This document shows positions 8,724 through 17,086 of a stretch of 64,000 nt of DNA, one piece after another; the stretch's first letter is position 1; every line of letters starts with the position of its first letter. The DNA is from Pilimelia anulata. GTDB lineage: Bacteria; Actinomycetota; Actinomycetes; Mycobacteriales; Micromonosporaceae. The stretch is taken from assembly GCF_014647895.1 (NCBI RefSeq), contig NZ_BMQB01000008.1:178928-242927 (forward strand), written 5' to 3'. The notes beneath the pieces are model-generated. The model did not search any database. It was not told where the DNA came from and was given only the letters and a program-made list of their open reading frames with translations. Position numbers and translations under genes: made by a program.

Positions 8724-9394
8724 CGCCCGCGGCCGTCGTCGTCGACCTGGACGACACGCTGTACCCGCAGGCCGCGTACCTGGCCGGGGCCGCCGACGCG
8801 GTCGGCCGCGCCGCGGCCGGGGCGGGGCTGCCCGGCCCGGCGGTCGGCCGGGCGCTGCGCCGGGAGCTGGCCGCCGGCTCGGACCGCGGCGGCACCATCG
8901 ACCGGGCGCTGGCCGCCTGCGGCGTCGACCCGGCACCGGAGCTGGTCCGGGAGCTGGTCGCGGCGTTCACCGCGCACGCGCCCGCCACGCTGCCCCGGTA
9001 CCCCGGCGCCGACGCGGCGCTGGCCGCGCTGCGCGACCGCTACCCGGTGGCCTGCCTGACCGACGGCGCCCCGGCGATCCAGCGGGCAAAGCTCGCCGCC
9101 ACCGGCCTGGCCGCGGCGTTCGACGCGGTCGTGCTCTCCGACGAGCTGGGCGGCCGGGCCGCCCGCAAGCCACACCCGGCCGGGCTGGTCGCCGCCGCGG
9201 CGGCGCTGGGCGTGCCGGCCGACCGGGTCGTGATGATCGGCGACCGGCCGGGCAAGGACGTCGCGGTGGCCCGGGCCGTGGGGGCGCGGGCGATCCGGGT
9301 GCGCACGGGCGAGTACGCCCGGGCCGCCGACGAGCCCGCCGCCGACGCCACGGCCGACTCGTTCACCGCGGCCGCCGCCCTGCTCCTCACCTGA
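8720..9394 (+). CDS. HAD superfamily hydrolase (phosphatase-like)
   Basis: 224 residues with all four HAD motifs: DLDDT at 9-13 (nucleophile D9, acid D11), CLTDG (motif II), ARKPHP with the motif III lysine, and MIGDRPGKDV (motif IV). The helical cap between motifs I and II puts it in subfamily I, as in phosphoglycolate phosphatase or 5'-nucleotidase-like HADs. Being the last of the five coupled genes (GTGA overlap with the epimerase), it most likely removes phosphate from a sugar phosphate or nucleotide intermediate of the same pathway. That assignment is inference from context. A gene-free stretch of about 400 bases follows, so this is probably the end of the first operon. Confidence 0.85.
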   Translation: MTPAAVVVDLDDTLYPQAAYLAGAADAVGRAAAGAGLPGPAVGRALRRELAAGSDRGGTIDRALAACGVDPAPELVRELVAAFTAHAPATLPRYPGADAALAALRDRYPVACLTDGAPAIQRAKLAATGLAAAFDAVVLSDELGGRAARKPHPAGLVAAAAALGVPADRVVMIGDRPGKDVAVARAVGARAIRVRTGEYARAADEPAADATADSFTAAAALLLT

Positions 9395-9791
9395 CCCGCC
9401 CGGGCCGGCGGTCCGCCCTGCCCGACCCGGCGACCCCGCGGCCGGGGAACGCCGCAGCCCGCAGCCGGTGGCCGGTGATGGTCCGCCGGAGCAGCATCGC
9501 ATGCCGCGCCGCCCCCCGCTCGGCGTACGCGGGTGTGGTCAACGCCACCCATTCACCTTCGCCGCGCCACCGCTGCCCGCCCTGACCAGGTCGTTCACGG
9601 TGGACGGTCGCGCCCGCCCGCACCCGCCCCGGCCGGGGCCCCGCGGGGCGGCGCGCGGAAAAGGACATCGACCCATCCGCATCGGTTTGAGCACCCACCC
9701 GGGCCGGGTTAGCTTCGTCGCGTCCTGATCGGACACGTCGGATCCCGGGTGCCCGCGCAGCGGCGCGCCCCGAGTCATGGGGTGAGAGAGG
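9395..9791 (+). other. Gene-free interval upstream of the second GT2
   Basis: 397 bases without a convincing coding region. It separates the five-gene coupled operon from the GT2/microprotein pair and ends with the promoter candidate given separately. A GC-rich inverted stretch near 9635-9655 (CCCCGGCCGGGG type) may be a weak terminator. Confidence 0.5.
9687..9715 (+). promoter_or_regulatory. Sigma-70-like promoter candidate for the GT2/microprotein pair
   Basis: TTGAGC at 9687-9692 and TAGCTT at 9710-9715 with exactly 17 bases between them, 77 bases before the ATG at 9792. The match to TTGACA/TAGRRT is moderate. It is the only such pair seen in the interval and its position fits. Confidence 0.45.
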
Positions 9792-10919
9792 ATGCCGCCC
9801 ACCCGCCCGCCCGCCCCGCCACCCCCGGACCGGCCCCGGCGCATCCACGCGCTGATCCCGGTGCACCGCCGCGCCACCGTCGCCGAGACGATCGACAGCC
9901 TGCGCCGGCAGACCCGCCCGCCGGAGGAGATCGTCGCCGTCGTCAACAACTGCCGCGACGACACCGCCGCCGTCGCCCGCGCGGCCGGCGCCCGGGTGAT
10001 CGAGATGCCGATCAACCCCGGCCTCAAGGCCGGCGCGATCAACCACGGGCTCGCGCTGCTGGACGCCGAGCTGGGCGACGACGACGCGGTGTTCGTGATG
10101 GACGCCGACACCACCCTGGCGCCGGTGTTCTTCGCCGAGGCCGAGCGGCGGCTGGCCGACCCCGCGGTCGGCGGGGTGGGCGGCAGCTTCTACGCCGCCA
10201 CCGAGGACAACCTGCTGCGGGTGGTGCAGGGCAACGAGTACGCCCGGTACGTCCGGCAGATCAGCCGCCGCCCGCTGGCCCGGGCGAACGTGCTCACCGG
10301 CGCCGGCGCGATGTTCCGGGTCGGCGTGCTGCGCGAGGTCCGCCGGGCCAGGGACGAAGGCCGGCTGCCGGGTACCGGGTACTACCAGACCGGCGTGCTC
10401 ACCGAGGACAACGAGCTGAGCCTGGCCATCCAGCGGCTCGGCTACCGGATCGTCTCGCCGAAGGCGTGCGCGCTGTACACCGAGGCGCCGGCCACCCTCG
10501 GCGAGCTGTGGCACCAGCGGGTGCGCTGGCGCCGCGGCGCCCTGGAGAACCTGCGCGACCACGGGCTCAACCGGACCACCTGGCCGTACCTGACCAAGAC
10601 CTGCTGGACCGCGTTCGTCACCCTGCTCTCCCTGCTGTACCTCGGGCTGATCGCCGGGATCGCCGCGACCGACGCCGGGTCGCTGCGCTGGCAGCCGTTC
10701 TGGATCGGGGTGTTCCTGGTGTACCTCGCCGATCGGGTGTGGACCTGCCGGGGCCGGGGCGCGCGGCCGACCGCGGTGGCGCTGTGCGCGCCGATCGAGA
10801 TCGCGTACGACCTGTTCCAGCAGCTCGTGTTCATCGCCGCCTGCTACCGCTTCGCCCGGCGCAGCGACCAGCGCTGGGCGCCCCCCGACCCGGAAGGAGC
10901 CCCATGTACGGCAAGGTGA
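9792..10919 (+). CDS. Membrane GT2 family glycosyltransferase
   Basis: 375 residues; GAGAGAGG lies just before the ATG. The Pro-rich N-terminus leads into IHALIPVHRRATVAETIDSL, then VVNNCRDDT, NPGLKAGAINHG, VMDADTTL (DAD at 104-106), the LTEDNELSL acid motif and HQRVRWRRGALE (QxxRW). Three hydrophobic helices end the protein (about 275-350). This is the N-acetylglucosaminyltransferase/cellulose-synthase-like GT2 layout, so it probably extends a membrane-associated glycan from a nucleotide-sugar. Its end overlaps the start of the 51-residue microprotein by 16 bases, so the two are very likely co-expressed. It may work with the deacetylase/epimerase/exosortase operon upstream, a role inferred from proximity and gene content. 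Confidence 0.9.
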   Translation: MPPTRPPAPPPPDRPRRIHALIPVHRRATVAETIDSLRRQTRPPEEIVAVVNNCRDDTAAVARAAGARVIEMPINPGLKAGAINHGLALLDAELGDDDAVFVMDADTTLAPVFFAEAERRLADPAVGGVGGSFYAATEDNLLRVVQGNEYARYVRQISRRPLARANVLTGAGAMFRVGVLREVRRARDEGRLPGTGYYQTGVLTEDNELSLAIQRLGYRIVSPKACALYTEAPATLGELWHQRVRWRRGALENLRDHGLNRTTWPYLTKTCWTAFVTLLSLLYLGLIAGIAATDAGSLRWQPFWIGVFLVYLADRVWTCRGRGARPTAVALCAPIEIAYDLFQQLVFIAACYRFARRSDQRWAPPDPEGAPCTAR

Positions 10920-11059
10920 CCGGCGGCGTCGGCGCGGCGGGCGGTCTGGCGGCGCTGGCCGACACCGGCATCTCGATCATCTGGCTGCTGATCGGCGCGG
11001 TCGCGCTGATCGGGCTGGGCGGCGCGCTGCTGCGGTTCGTCCCGCGCCGGGAGAACTGA
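10904..11059 (+). CDS. 51-residue microprotein with LADTG, TM helix and Arg-rich tail
   Basis: The ATG follows a clear ribosome-binding site (GGAAGGAG, 5-base gap) and lies inside the end of the GT2 gene in another frame. The protein starts MYGKVTGGVGAAGGLAA, then LADTG at residues 18-22, a hydrophobic helix at 23-42 and LLRFVPRREN at the end. LAXTG-like motif plus helix plus basic end is the form of a cell-wall sorting signal, yet there is no N-terminal signal peptide and almost nothing in front of the motif. It could be a tiny anchored protein, a small subunit of the glycosyltransferase, or a carrier peptide on which a glycan is built. I do not recognise it with certainty. Confidence 0.75.
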   Translation: MYGKVTGGVGAAGGLAALADTGISIIWLLIGAVALIGLGGALLRFVPRREN

Positions 11060-11236
11060 GCCCCGCCCGTCCAGTTGCGCTCTCTGGCGGCGGCTTGCCG
11101 GCGGCGCGCCCGCCCGTTTCACTGGCCGGGTGGGCGTCGCCCGCCGACCGGACGGGCGGCCGGACGGGCGACGCGCGCAGCCGGCCGCGGCGGCTACCGT
11201 CCGCGGTACGGGCACATCGGGCGGCGAGGGGTGCGC

Positions 11237-12361
11237 ATGGGCGGAACCCGGCGGCGGGCGCTGGTCGCGGCCGGCCCCGCCGCGGCGCTGCTGGCGGCCG
11301 CGGCGCTGCTGGCCGGGTTCCCCCGGCCGCCGCAGCCGCCCGCCGCCGGCGCGGCCCCGCTGGCCGGCGCGCTGCCGGGCGCGGTGGTCTCCGCGCCCGC
11401 CGCCGACCGGCTGCCGGACGGCACGACGTTCGCGCCGCGCCTCTACCCCGCGGCGGACCGCGCGATCGGCACCGCCCCCACGCCCGACGGCCTGGCCCAG
11501 CGGGTGCTGGCCCGGTACGCCGACGGCCGGCTGGTCGAGCTGCGCCGGGTGCCGGCCGCCCGCAACCCCGACTTCGCCGGCTTCGCCCCGGCCGGGCCGG
11601 GCGCGGTGGTGTGGGCCGAGACCGTACCGGCGCCCGGCGGCGTCAACGTGACCGCGATCCTGCTCGGCGACCCGGTCGCCGGCACGGCCCGGCTGCTCGC
11701 CGCGGACGCCGGCAACCCGGTGCTGCGCGGCAGCGCCTTCGACCTGGTGGTGGCCGAGGGCGCCGTGCACTGGGTGCACTGGGCGGTCGGCGGCGTGCGC
11801 GGCCGCACGCCGGCCGAGCTGCGCGCGGTGCCGCTGGCCGGCGGCCCGGTGCGCCGCCGGACCGTGCCGCCGCTGGTCGCGCCGACGGCGTGGCCGTACC
11901 TGACCAGCGCCGAGAGCGACGTGTCGATCCCGACGGTGCTGTACGACGTGCGCCGGCGGACCAGCCGGGTGGTGCCGACCGACCCGACCGAGTCGGCGCG
12001 CTGCCGGCCGTCCTGGTGCCGGGTGGTCGTGGGGCAGGAGAGCGGCGCCGGCCGGGTCGACCTGATGCGCCCGGACGGCCGGGACCGGCGCCGGGTCGCC
12101 GGCGCCGACGCCACCGAGGTGATCGCCGACCTCGCGGTGGCCGACCGGTTCGAGCCCGTCGGCGTACCGGAGCCCGGCCGCGGGACGGTGACCCTGCGCC
12201 TGGTCGACCTGGCCACCGGCCGGCTGTTCGAGGTCGACCGCGGCGTCGCGGTCGTGGCGGCCGGGCCGGACACGCTGTGGTGGGCGGTCGGCCCGCCCGG
12301 CGGCCCGTACCGCTGGCGGGCGGCGGACCTGGCGCGGGCCGGCGACCCGTCCCCCATGTGA
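11237..12361 (+). CDS. Secreted or membrane-anchored beta-propeller-like protein
   Basis: 374 residues from the ATG at 11237; an in-frame GTG six bases upstream is an alternative but sits too close to the GAGGGG ribosome-binding site. The N-terminus GGTRRRALVAAGPAAALLAA plus a hydrophobic stretch is a signal peptide or anchor, possibly Tat-type (RRR). The rest is beta-rich with repeating segments such as GPGAVVWAETV, GAVHWVHWAVGG and GPDTLWWAVG at intervals of about 45-50 residues, suggesting a propeller of the TolB/WD40-like class. Two cysteines (CRPSWC) may form a disulfide. No catalytic motif was seen. It is a plausible extracytoplasmic scaffold or sensor; function unknown. Confidence 0.7.
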   Translation: MGGTRRRALVAAGPAAALLAAAALLAGFPRPPQPPAAGAAPLAGALPGAVVSAPAADRLPDGTTFAPRLYPAADRAIGTAPTPDGLAQRVLARYADGRLVELRRVPAARNPDFAGFAPAGPGAVVWAETVPAPGGVNVTAILLGDPVAGTARLLAADAGNPVLRGSAFDLVVAEGAVHWVHWAVGGVRGRTPAELRAVPLAGGPVRRRTVPPLVAPTAWPYLTSAESDVSIPTVLYDVRRRTSRVVPTDPTESARCRPSWCRVVVGQESGAGRVDLMRPDGRDRRRVAGADATEVIADLAVADRFEPVGVPEPGRGTVTLRLVDLATGRLFEVDRGVAVVAAGPDTLWWAVGPPGGPYRWRAADLARAGDPSPM

Positions 12362-12372
12362 GACAAACGAGG

Positions 12373-12386
12373 TTCAAATAGTTGAA
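12373..12386. promoter_or_regulatory. Inverted repeat TTCAA-N4-TTGAA upstream of a PQQ-propeller gene
   Basis: TTCAA at 12373-12377 and TTGAA at 12382-12386 with ATAG between, an AT-rich palindrome in otherwise very GC-rich DNA. It sits 42 bases before the ATG at 12428 and just upstream of a TATCGT element at about 12393-12398 that could serve as a -10 box. An operator role is inferred from symmetry and position. Confidence 0.35.
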
Positions 12387-12427
12387 TCCGGCTATCGTGG
12401 GCGGGCTGTCGTTTCCCGGGGGAGATC

Positions 12428-13624
12428 ATGCCGAACGCACTCGGCGCGGCCCTGGCCGCCGCGCCCCTGCTCGCCGTCCTCGCCGCGCCCGCCACCGCGG
12501 CGCCGGCCCGCCCCGCGCCCGCGGCGCCCGCCGGCCCGGCCGCCGCGCCGGGTTGGCCCGCCCCGGGCTACGACGCCGGCGGGTCCCACTACAACCCGGA
12601 CGAGTCGGTGCTCCACGCCGGCAGCGTCCGCCGGCTCGCCCCGCGCTGGCGGCTGCCGCTGCGCCCCGGCGCCTGCGGCACCGCCGGCCCGGTGATCGGC
12701 GCCGGCCTGGCCGTCACGGCCGACGCCGACGGCATCGCCGCGCGCCGGGTCGGCGACGGCACCCCCGCCTGGCGGGCCACCGCCGCCGCCGACCGCGCGC
12801 CGACCGGCCTGGTCATCGCCGGCAACCTGCTCGTGCACACCGCCCGGCGCGGGCCCTGCCGCTCCGACGGCGGCGCCGCCGACGGCCTGGTCACCGTGTA
12901 CGACCTCGGCACCGGGGCGCGGCGGTGGAGCGCGCGGGACGACACCGCCACGGACCGGGTCATCGTGGACAACGGCCACGTCATCGTCAGCGGCGACAAC
13001 GTCAATGGTCCGACGATTACCGCGTACCGGATCACCGACGGGCGCGTCCGGTGGACCCGCGACGGCGACGCCGACACGCACCGCATCGTCAGCACCGTCG
13101 TCGCCGACCACACCCTGCTGGTCGAGCACCGGGGCGAGTTCCGGGGCCTGGACACGGCGACCGGTGAGCTGCGCTGGGGCGGGCGGGACGGCTGGTTCAC
13201 GTACCTCGCCGCGGCCCCCGGCGGCCAGTACTACGTGGGCGATGCGACCACCTGGTCGCTGTCCGCGCACGCGCCCGGCGGCGACGACCCGCAGTGGAGC
13301 GTGGACGCCGTCAGCGACCGGATCGCCGCCGACGGCCGCCGCGTGTACCTGGGGATCGGGGACCGGCTCGCGGCGTACGACGCCCGCGACGGGCGGCTGC
13401 GCTGGTCGGTGCCGTGCGGCGGCCGGGTCGGTCGGCCGCTGCGCGCCGGCGGCCTGGTCTACGCGCCGGTAGCCGGCGGCCCGCTCGTGGTCCGCGACGC
13501 CGCCACCGGCGCCCGGGTCGCCGCCGGCTCCGCGCTGGCCGGCCCGCTGACCCCGGTCGCGGTCGCGGGCGGCCGGCTGTACGCGCGCACCGGAACGGAC
13601 CGGGTGACCGTCTTCGCGCCCTGA
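12428..13624 (+). CDS. Secreted PQQ-binding-like beta-propeller protein
   Basis: 398 residues. The signal peptide spans about 1-28 (LLAVLAAPATAAPA). Repeats then alternate 'read value' and 'convert' segments typical of PQQ/BamB-like propellers: VTVYDLGTGARRWSARDD, ITAYRITDGRVRWTRDG, FRGLDTATGELRWGGRDG, LAAYDARDGRLRWSVPCGG and VRDAATGARVAAGS. The A.D..TG..RW consensus recurs about six times, enough for a 7- or 8-blade propeller. No PQQ-dehydrogenase active-site residues are obvious, so a binding or scaffold role outside the membrane is more likely than catalysis. It resembles the three tandem propeller genes near 47-50 kb in repeat style. It has its own AT-rich promoter region with a short inverted repeat. 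Confidence 0.85.
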   Translation: MPNALGAALAAAPLLAVLAAPATAAPARPAPAAPAGPAAAPGWPAPGYDAGGSHYNPDESVLHAGSVRRLAPRWRLPLRPGACGTAGPVIGAGLAVTADADGIAARRVGDGTPAWRATAAADRAPTGLVIAGNLLVHTARRGPCRSDGGAADGLVTVYDLGTGARRWSARDDTATDRVIVDNGHVIVSGDNVNGPTITAYRITDGRVRWTRDGDADTHRIVSTVVADHTLLVEHRGEFRGLDTATGELRWGGRDGWFTYLAAAPGGQYYVGDATTWSLSAHAPGGDDPQWSVDAVSDRIAADGRRVYLGIGDRLAAYDARDGRLRWSVPCGGRVGRPLRAGGLVYAPVAGGPLVVRDAATGARVAAGSALAGPLTPVAVAGGRLYARTGTDRVTVFAP

Positions 13625-13747
13625 CGCCGGCGCCCGTGGATCATCATCCGTCGAAGAGAACTCAGTTATCGCTTCGCCCCGCCGTCTGATCCGGCATGGG
13701 GGCGGCCATGGATGGCCGTCGTGATCAGATGGACGAAGGAGCGATTC

Positions 13748-16297
13748 GTGATTGCTTCACGTGGGCAGTCGGCCCCTGCCGGGTCCGGCGCCCGTTGGCG
13801 GGTTATGCGTACGGGTAGGACGGTTACGGCCGGTGTGGCCGTGGCGATGATGGTGACGATGCTGGACGTGCCGGCGCGCGCGGCCGGCACCGACGCGGCA
13901 CCGGACGAGGCGACGGCGGTCGCGGCGGCGCGGGCCGGCGGCGAGCGGGTCCGGATCACCGGGCTCACCACCGAGACCGACGAGGCGTGGGCGCTGCCCG
14001 ACGGCACCGTCGAGTGGTCGCACCACTACCGGCCGGTACGGCTGGAGCGCGACGGCGACTGGGTGCCGGTGGACACCACGCTGGAGGTCCGGCCGGACGG
14101 GACGGTCGGGCCGCGGGCCGCCGCCGCCGACATGGCGTTCTCCGGCGGTGGCACCGAGCCGCTGGTGGCGCTGGCCAAGGAGGACAGCACGGTGGCGTTC
14201 GGCTCGCCGCTCGGCGCGCTGCCGACACCGGTGCTCGACGGCGACACGGCCACGTACCCCGAGGTGCTGCCCGGCGTGGACCTGCGGCTGCGGGCCGACG
14301 TGGACGGGTACGCCCAGCAGCTCGTCGTCAAGAGCGAGGCCGCGGCGGCCAACCCGGAGCTGGACCGGCTCACCTTCCCGATGGTCCGCGAGGACGCCAC
14401 CGTGCGCGCCGACGCCGCCGGGAACCTGACCGTCGCCGACGCCACGGGGGCGGAGCTGTTCATCGGCGCCACCCCGACCATGTGGGACCAGGACTTCGCC
14501 GACGCGCACCGGGACACCGGCGGGCAGCCCGACCCGGCGCACCACGGCGTCGAGGAGGAGATGGCCGTCGCGGTCACCGCCGACAGCCTGTCGATCGTGC
14601 CGGACGCGGCCATGCTCGCCGACCCGGACACCACGTACCCGGTATACATCGACCCCGGTTACACCGCCCCCCGGCGCAACTGGACGTACACCAGCTCCGC
14701 CACCCCCAACACGAACTTCTGGAACTCCGGCGCCGACGCCCCGATCGGCACCCCCAACGCCGGCGCCACCAAGTACCGGTCGTACTTCGTGGAGAACGCC
14801 GACAACATCCCCTGGACCCCCTCCGACTACCTGGTCTCGGCCAAGCTCCAGCTCCAGTTGGAGTACTCGGCGTCGTGCGTCCCGATGGAGTTCAGCGCGT
14901 ACTCGCTGACCAGCTCCCCCGGGCTGACGACGACCTGGAACAGCCAGCCGGGGATCAACAAGATCCTGTCCAGCGCGACCACGAACCTCGGGCGGCCCGG
15001 CTGCGCCGACCCCGGCACGGTCAAGCTGGACGTCACGTCGCTGGCCCGCAACTCCCAGCTCAACGGCTGGAACAACGTCAACATCGGACTGAAGGCGACG
15101 AGCGAGACCGACACCCGCGGGTACAAGACCTTCTCGAACAACCCCAAGCTGGTCGTGGTCTACACCTCGTACCCGCGGTTCGTCGCCAACGCGATGCTGC
15201 CCGGCGGCGCCTGCGCCACCGGCGCCGGCCGGCCGGTCGTCAACACGGCGACGCCGGCGCTGGCCGCCGAGTACAGCGACAGCGACTCCACCACCGCCGA
15301 CGTGACGGTCGAGTGGTGGGACGTCAACGGCACCGCCCCGCTCGGCAGCACCACGCTGGCCGACGCCGACCTGCGGCTCACCCCGACGGCGGCGGTGCCG
15401 GGCGGGCAGCTCGCCCACCTCGGCACGTACAAGTGGCGCAGCCGGGCGTCCGACTCCGGCGCCGAGACGCCGTGGTCGGACTGGTGCGAGTTCACCGTCG
15501 ACACGACCGTCCCGGACGTCTCCTCGCTGGACTACCCGGAGAACGCCGGCGGCGGACCGGCCGGCAGCGCCGGCACGTTCGCGATCAGCCCGCCGCCGGG
15601 GATGCCGGACGTGGCCACGTACACGTACTGGCTGAACGGCGGGGCGACGACGCAGGTGGCGGCCGACCCGGCCAACCCGGTCGCCGTCACGGTGACGCCG
15701 ACCACCAGCGGGGACCAGGTGCTCTCCGTGGTCGCCCGGTCGTCGCTCGGCGTGGACTCGCCGGCCCGCGCGTACCGGTTCCGGGTCGGCGCCGACGCGC
15801 TCGCCGCGCTCGAACCGGTGCCCAGCGGCGGCGCGAGCGGCACCGGCCAGATGGAAACGTCCGAGGATTGGGTGTCCACGTCGTCGTCGAACGTCCCGCC
15901 GTGGGACGAGGGCGCCTCGGCGAGCACGATCCGGTACAGCCCGGCCCGGTGCACGGCGGCGCTGGACAACCCGCGCGGCTCCGGCGCGGCCGGCACCGCC
16001 GGCACGGTGGCGGTGCACGGCCTCGGCTCGTGCGACGCCAACGTCAGCACGCTCAGCGCGCGGACGTGGCTGCTGCGGATGGACCAGTGGGGCTGGACCC
16101 TGGTCGGCGATTCCGGGGTACGCCGGACCACCGGCATCGATACGATCAGGAGCACGGCCGCGAGCCCGTCCTGCATCGGCCGGCCGGCCGGCACGTACCG
16201 GGGCACCACCTCGCAGATCAGCGTCGAGTCCGGGAGCAGCTACCACGCGGCGCTGTCCCGCTCGCGCACGACCGTGAGCTGCACGCCGGGAGGGTGA
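13748..16297 (+). CDS. Large secreted DNRLRE-domain protein
   Basis: 849 residues. The GTG at 13748 is chosen because GAAGGAG ends seven bases before it; an ATG at 13805 would also keep the signal peptide (MRTGRTVTAGVAVAMMVTML...ARAA). Region 60-270 carries the features of secreted actinobacterial wall-associated proteins: VEWSHHYRPVRLERDGDWVPVDTTLEV, FSGGGTEPLV, LPTPVLDGDTATYPEVLPGVDLRL and PMMWD-like TPTMWDQ. A DNRLRE domain follows (about 300-450), with YRSYFVENA, NSQPGI and VTSLAR. Ig-like segments reach residue 680, and a Cys-containing end domain (SCIGRPAGTYRGTTSQI) closes the protein. Relatives usually continue into LamG or RHS/toxin modules; this one stops early. Probably a cell-surface adhesion or structural protein. 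It is followed at once (1-base gap) by a small putative lipoprotein. Confidence 0.82.
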   Translation: MIASRGQSAPAGSGARWRVMRTGRTVTAGVAVAMMVTMLDVPARAAGTDAAPDEATAVAAARAGGERVRITGLTTETDEAWALPDGTVEWSHHYRPVRLERDGDWVPVDTTLEVRPDGTVGPRAAAADMAFSGGGTEPLVALAKEDSTVAFGSPLGALPTPVLDGDTATYPEVLPGVDLRLRADVDGYAQQLVVKSEAAAANPELDRLTFPMVREDATVRADAAGNLTVADATGAELFIGATPTMWDQDFADAHRDTGGQPDPAHHGVEEEMAVAVTADSLSIVPDAAMLADPDTTYPVYIDPGYTAPRRNWTYTSSATPNTNFWNSGADAPIGTPNAGATKYRSYFVENADNIPWTPSDYLVSAKLQLQLEYSASCVPMEFSAYSLTSSPGLTTTWNSQPGINKILSSATTNLGRPGCADPGTVKLDVTSLARNSQLNGWNNVNIGLKATSETDTRGYKTFSNNPKLVVVYTSYPRFVANAMLPGGACATGAGRPVVNTATPALAAEYSDSDSTTADVTVEWWDVNGTAPLGSTTLADADLRLTPTAAVPGGQLAHLGTYKWRSRASDSGAETPWSDWCEFTVDTTVPDVSSLDYPENAGGGPAGSAGTFAISPPPGMPDVATYTYWLNGGATTQVAADPANPVAVTVTPTTSGDQVLSVVARSSLGVDSPARAYRFRVGADALAALEPVPSGGASGTGQMETSEDWVSTSSSNVPPWDEGASASTIRYSPARCTAALDNPRGSGAAGTAGTVAVHGLGSCDANVSTLSARTWLLRMDQWGWTLVGDSGVRRTTGIDTIRSTAASPSCIGRPAGTYRGTTSQISVESGSSYHAALSRSRTTVSCTPGG

Positions 16298-16298
16298 G

Positions 16299-17021
16299 AT
16301 GACGCTGCGGCGCCCGCGGGCGCCCGGCTCCGCCGCGGGTCGGCCGTTCCGGCCGGCCCGCGCGGGGCGGTCCGCCGCCTCGCCCCGGCACCCGCTGCCG
16401 GGGCGGGCGGCGTGGCCGCTGCTGCTCGCGCTGCTGCTCCCGACCGGCTGCGCCGGCGACCCACCGGGCCCGCCGGGCAGCGGGTCTCCGGGCAGTGCCG
16501 GGACGCCGGGCGGGGCTCCGCGGGGCGCCGGGTCGCCGGGCGGCGGCGGGTCGGGCGGGGTGCCGCTGCGCGAGTACGTGCCGCCGCCGGACGCACCGCC
16601 GGGGGTCGTGCTGCTGCGGCCCGGCGGGGCTGCCGTGCGGGGGCTGCTGGTGCGGGCGCAGTGGCGGGGGCGCAGCGACGCCGCCGGCACCCGCGGGGTC
16701 CCGCGCGCCGGCGCGGTCGCGCTGGCGGCGGGTGTGCCGGTACGGCTGCGGATCGACACGGCCGCGCCGCCGGCCACGGTGGACGTGCTCACCTACTCGG
16801 CGGTGGACGGCCGCGGGCTGCCGGTCGGGGCGCCGCGGCTGCACGAGTGCGCCGGTGCCGGGCCGTGCGGGTACACCGCGACCGGCGGCCGGGTCACCGT
16901 GCGGTTCACGCCGCCGGCGGGCTGCCGGCTGCTGGTGCTGGCCGGGGCCTGGTCGGTCGCGGAGGGCGGCGCACCGACCGCTCTCGCCCTGGCCTCCTGG
17001 GCTTTCCCCACCGAACCGTGA
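16299..17021 (+). CDS. Putative lipoprotein
   Basis: 240 residues. A long basic N-region is followed by a hydrophobic stretch and LLLPTGCAGD; the cysteine at residue 51 could be lipidated, though PTGC is not an ideal lipobox. A Gly/Pro/Ser linker of about 45 residues leads to a small beta-rich domain with GVVLLRPGGAAVRGLLVRAQW and two Cys in HECAGAGPCGY. No catalytic motif was seen. The ATG lies one base after the stop of the DNRLRE protein, so the pair is almost certainly co-transcribed. The lipoprotein may anchor or accompany that surface protein; this is inference. Confidence 0.65.
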   Translation: MTLRRPRAPGSAAGRPFRPARAGRSAASPRHPLPGRAAWPLLLALLLPTGCAGDPPGPPGSGSPGSAGTPGGAPRGAGSPGGGGSGGVPLREYVPPPDAPPGVVLLRPGGAAVRGLLVRAQWRGRSDAAGTRGVPRAGAVALAAGVPVRLRIDTAAPPATVDVLTYSAVDGRGLPVGAPRLHECAGAGPCGYTATGGRVTVRFTPPAGCRLLVLAGAWSVAEGGAPTALALASWAFPTEP

Positions 17022-17036
17022 CCCCCGATCGCTGTG

Positions 17037-17079
17037 GCGCCCGCGCGGCGCCGGCCTGACACCGGCGTCGCGCGGGCGC
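17037..17079. terminator. Bidirectional GC-rich hairpin between convergent genes
   Basis: Arms 17037-17054 and 17062-17079 form an 18-bp stem with one wobble pair and a 7-base loop, located between the lipoprotein stop (17021) and the symporter stop (17087). There is no T-run, as is usual for GC-rich actinomycete terminators. Confidence 0.7.
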
Positions 17080-17086
17080 GGCGGGG

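Noticed and set aside
9468..9728. 86-codon open frame before the second GT2
   Set aside because: Composition is like a shadow frame, there is no ribosome-binding site, and it overlaps the likely promoter.
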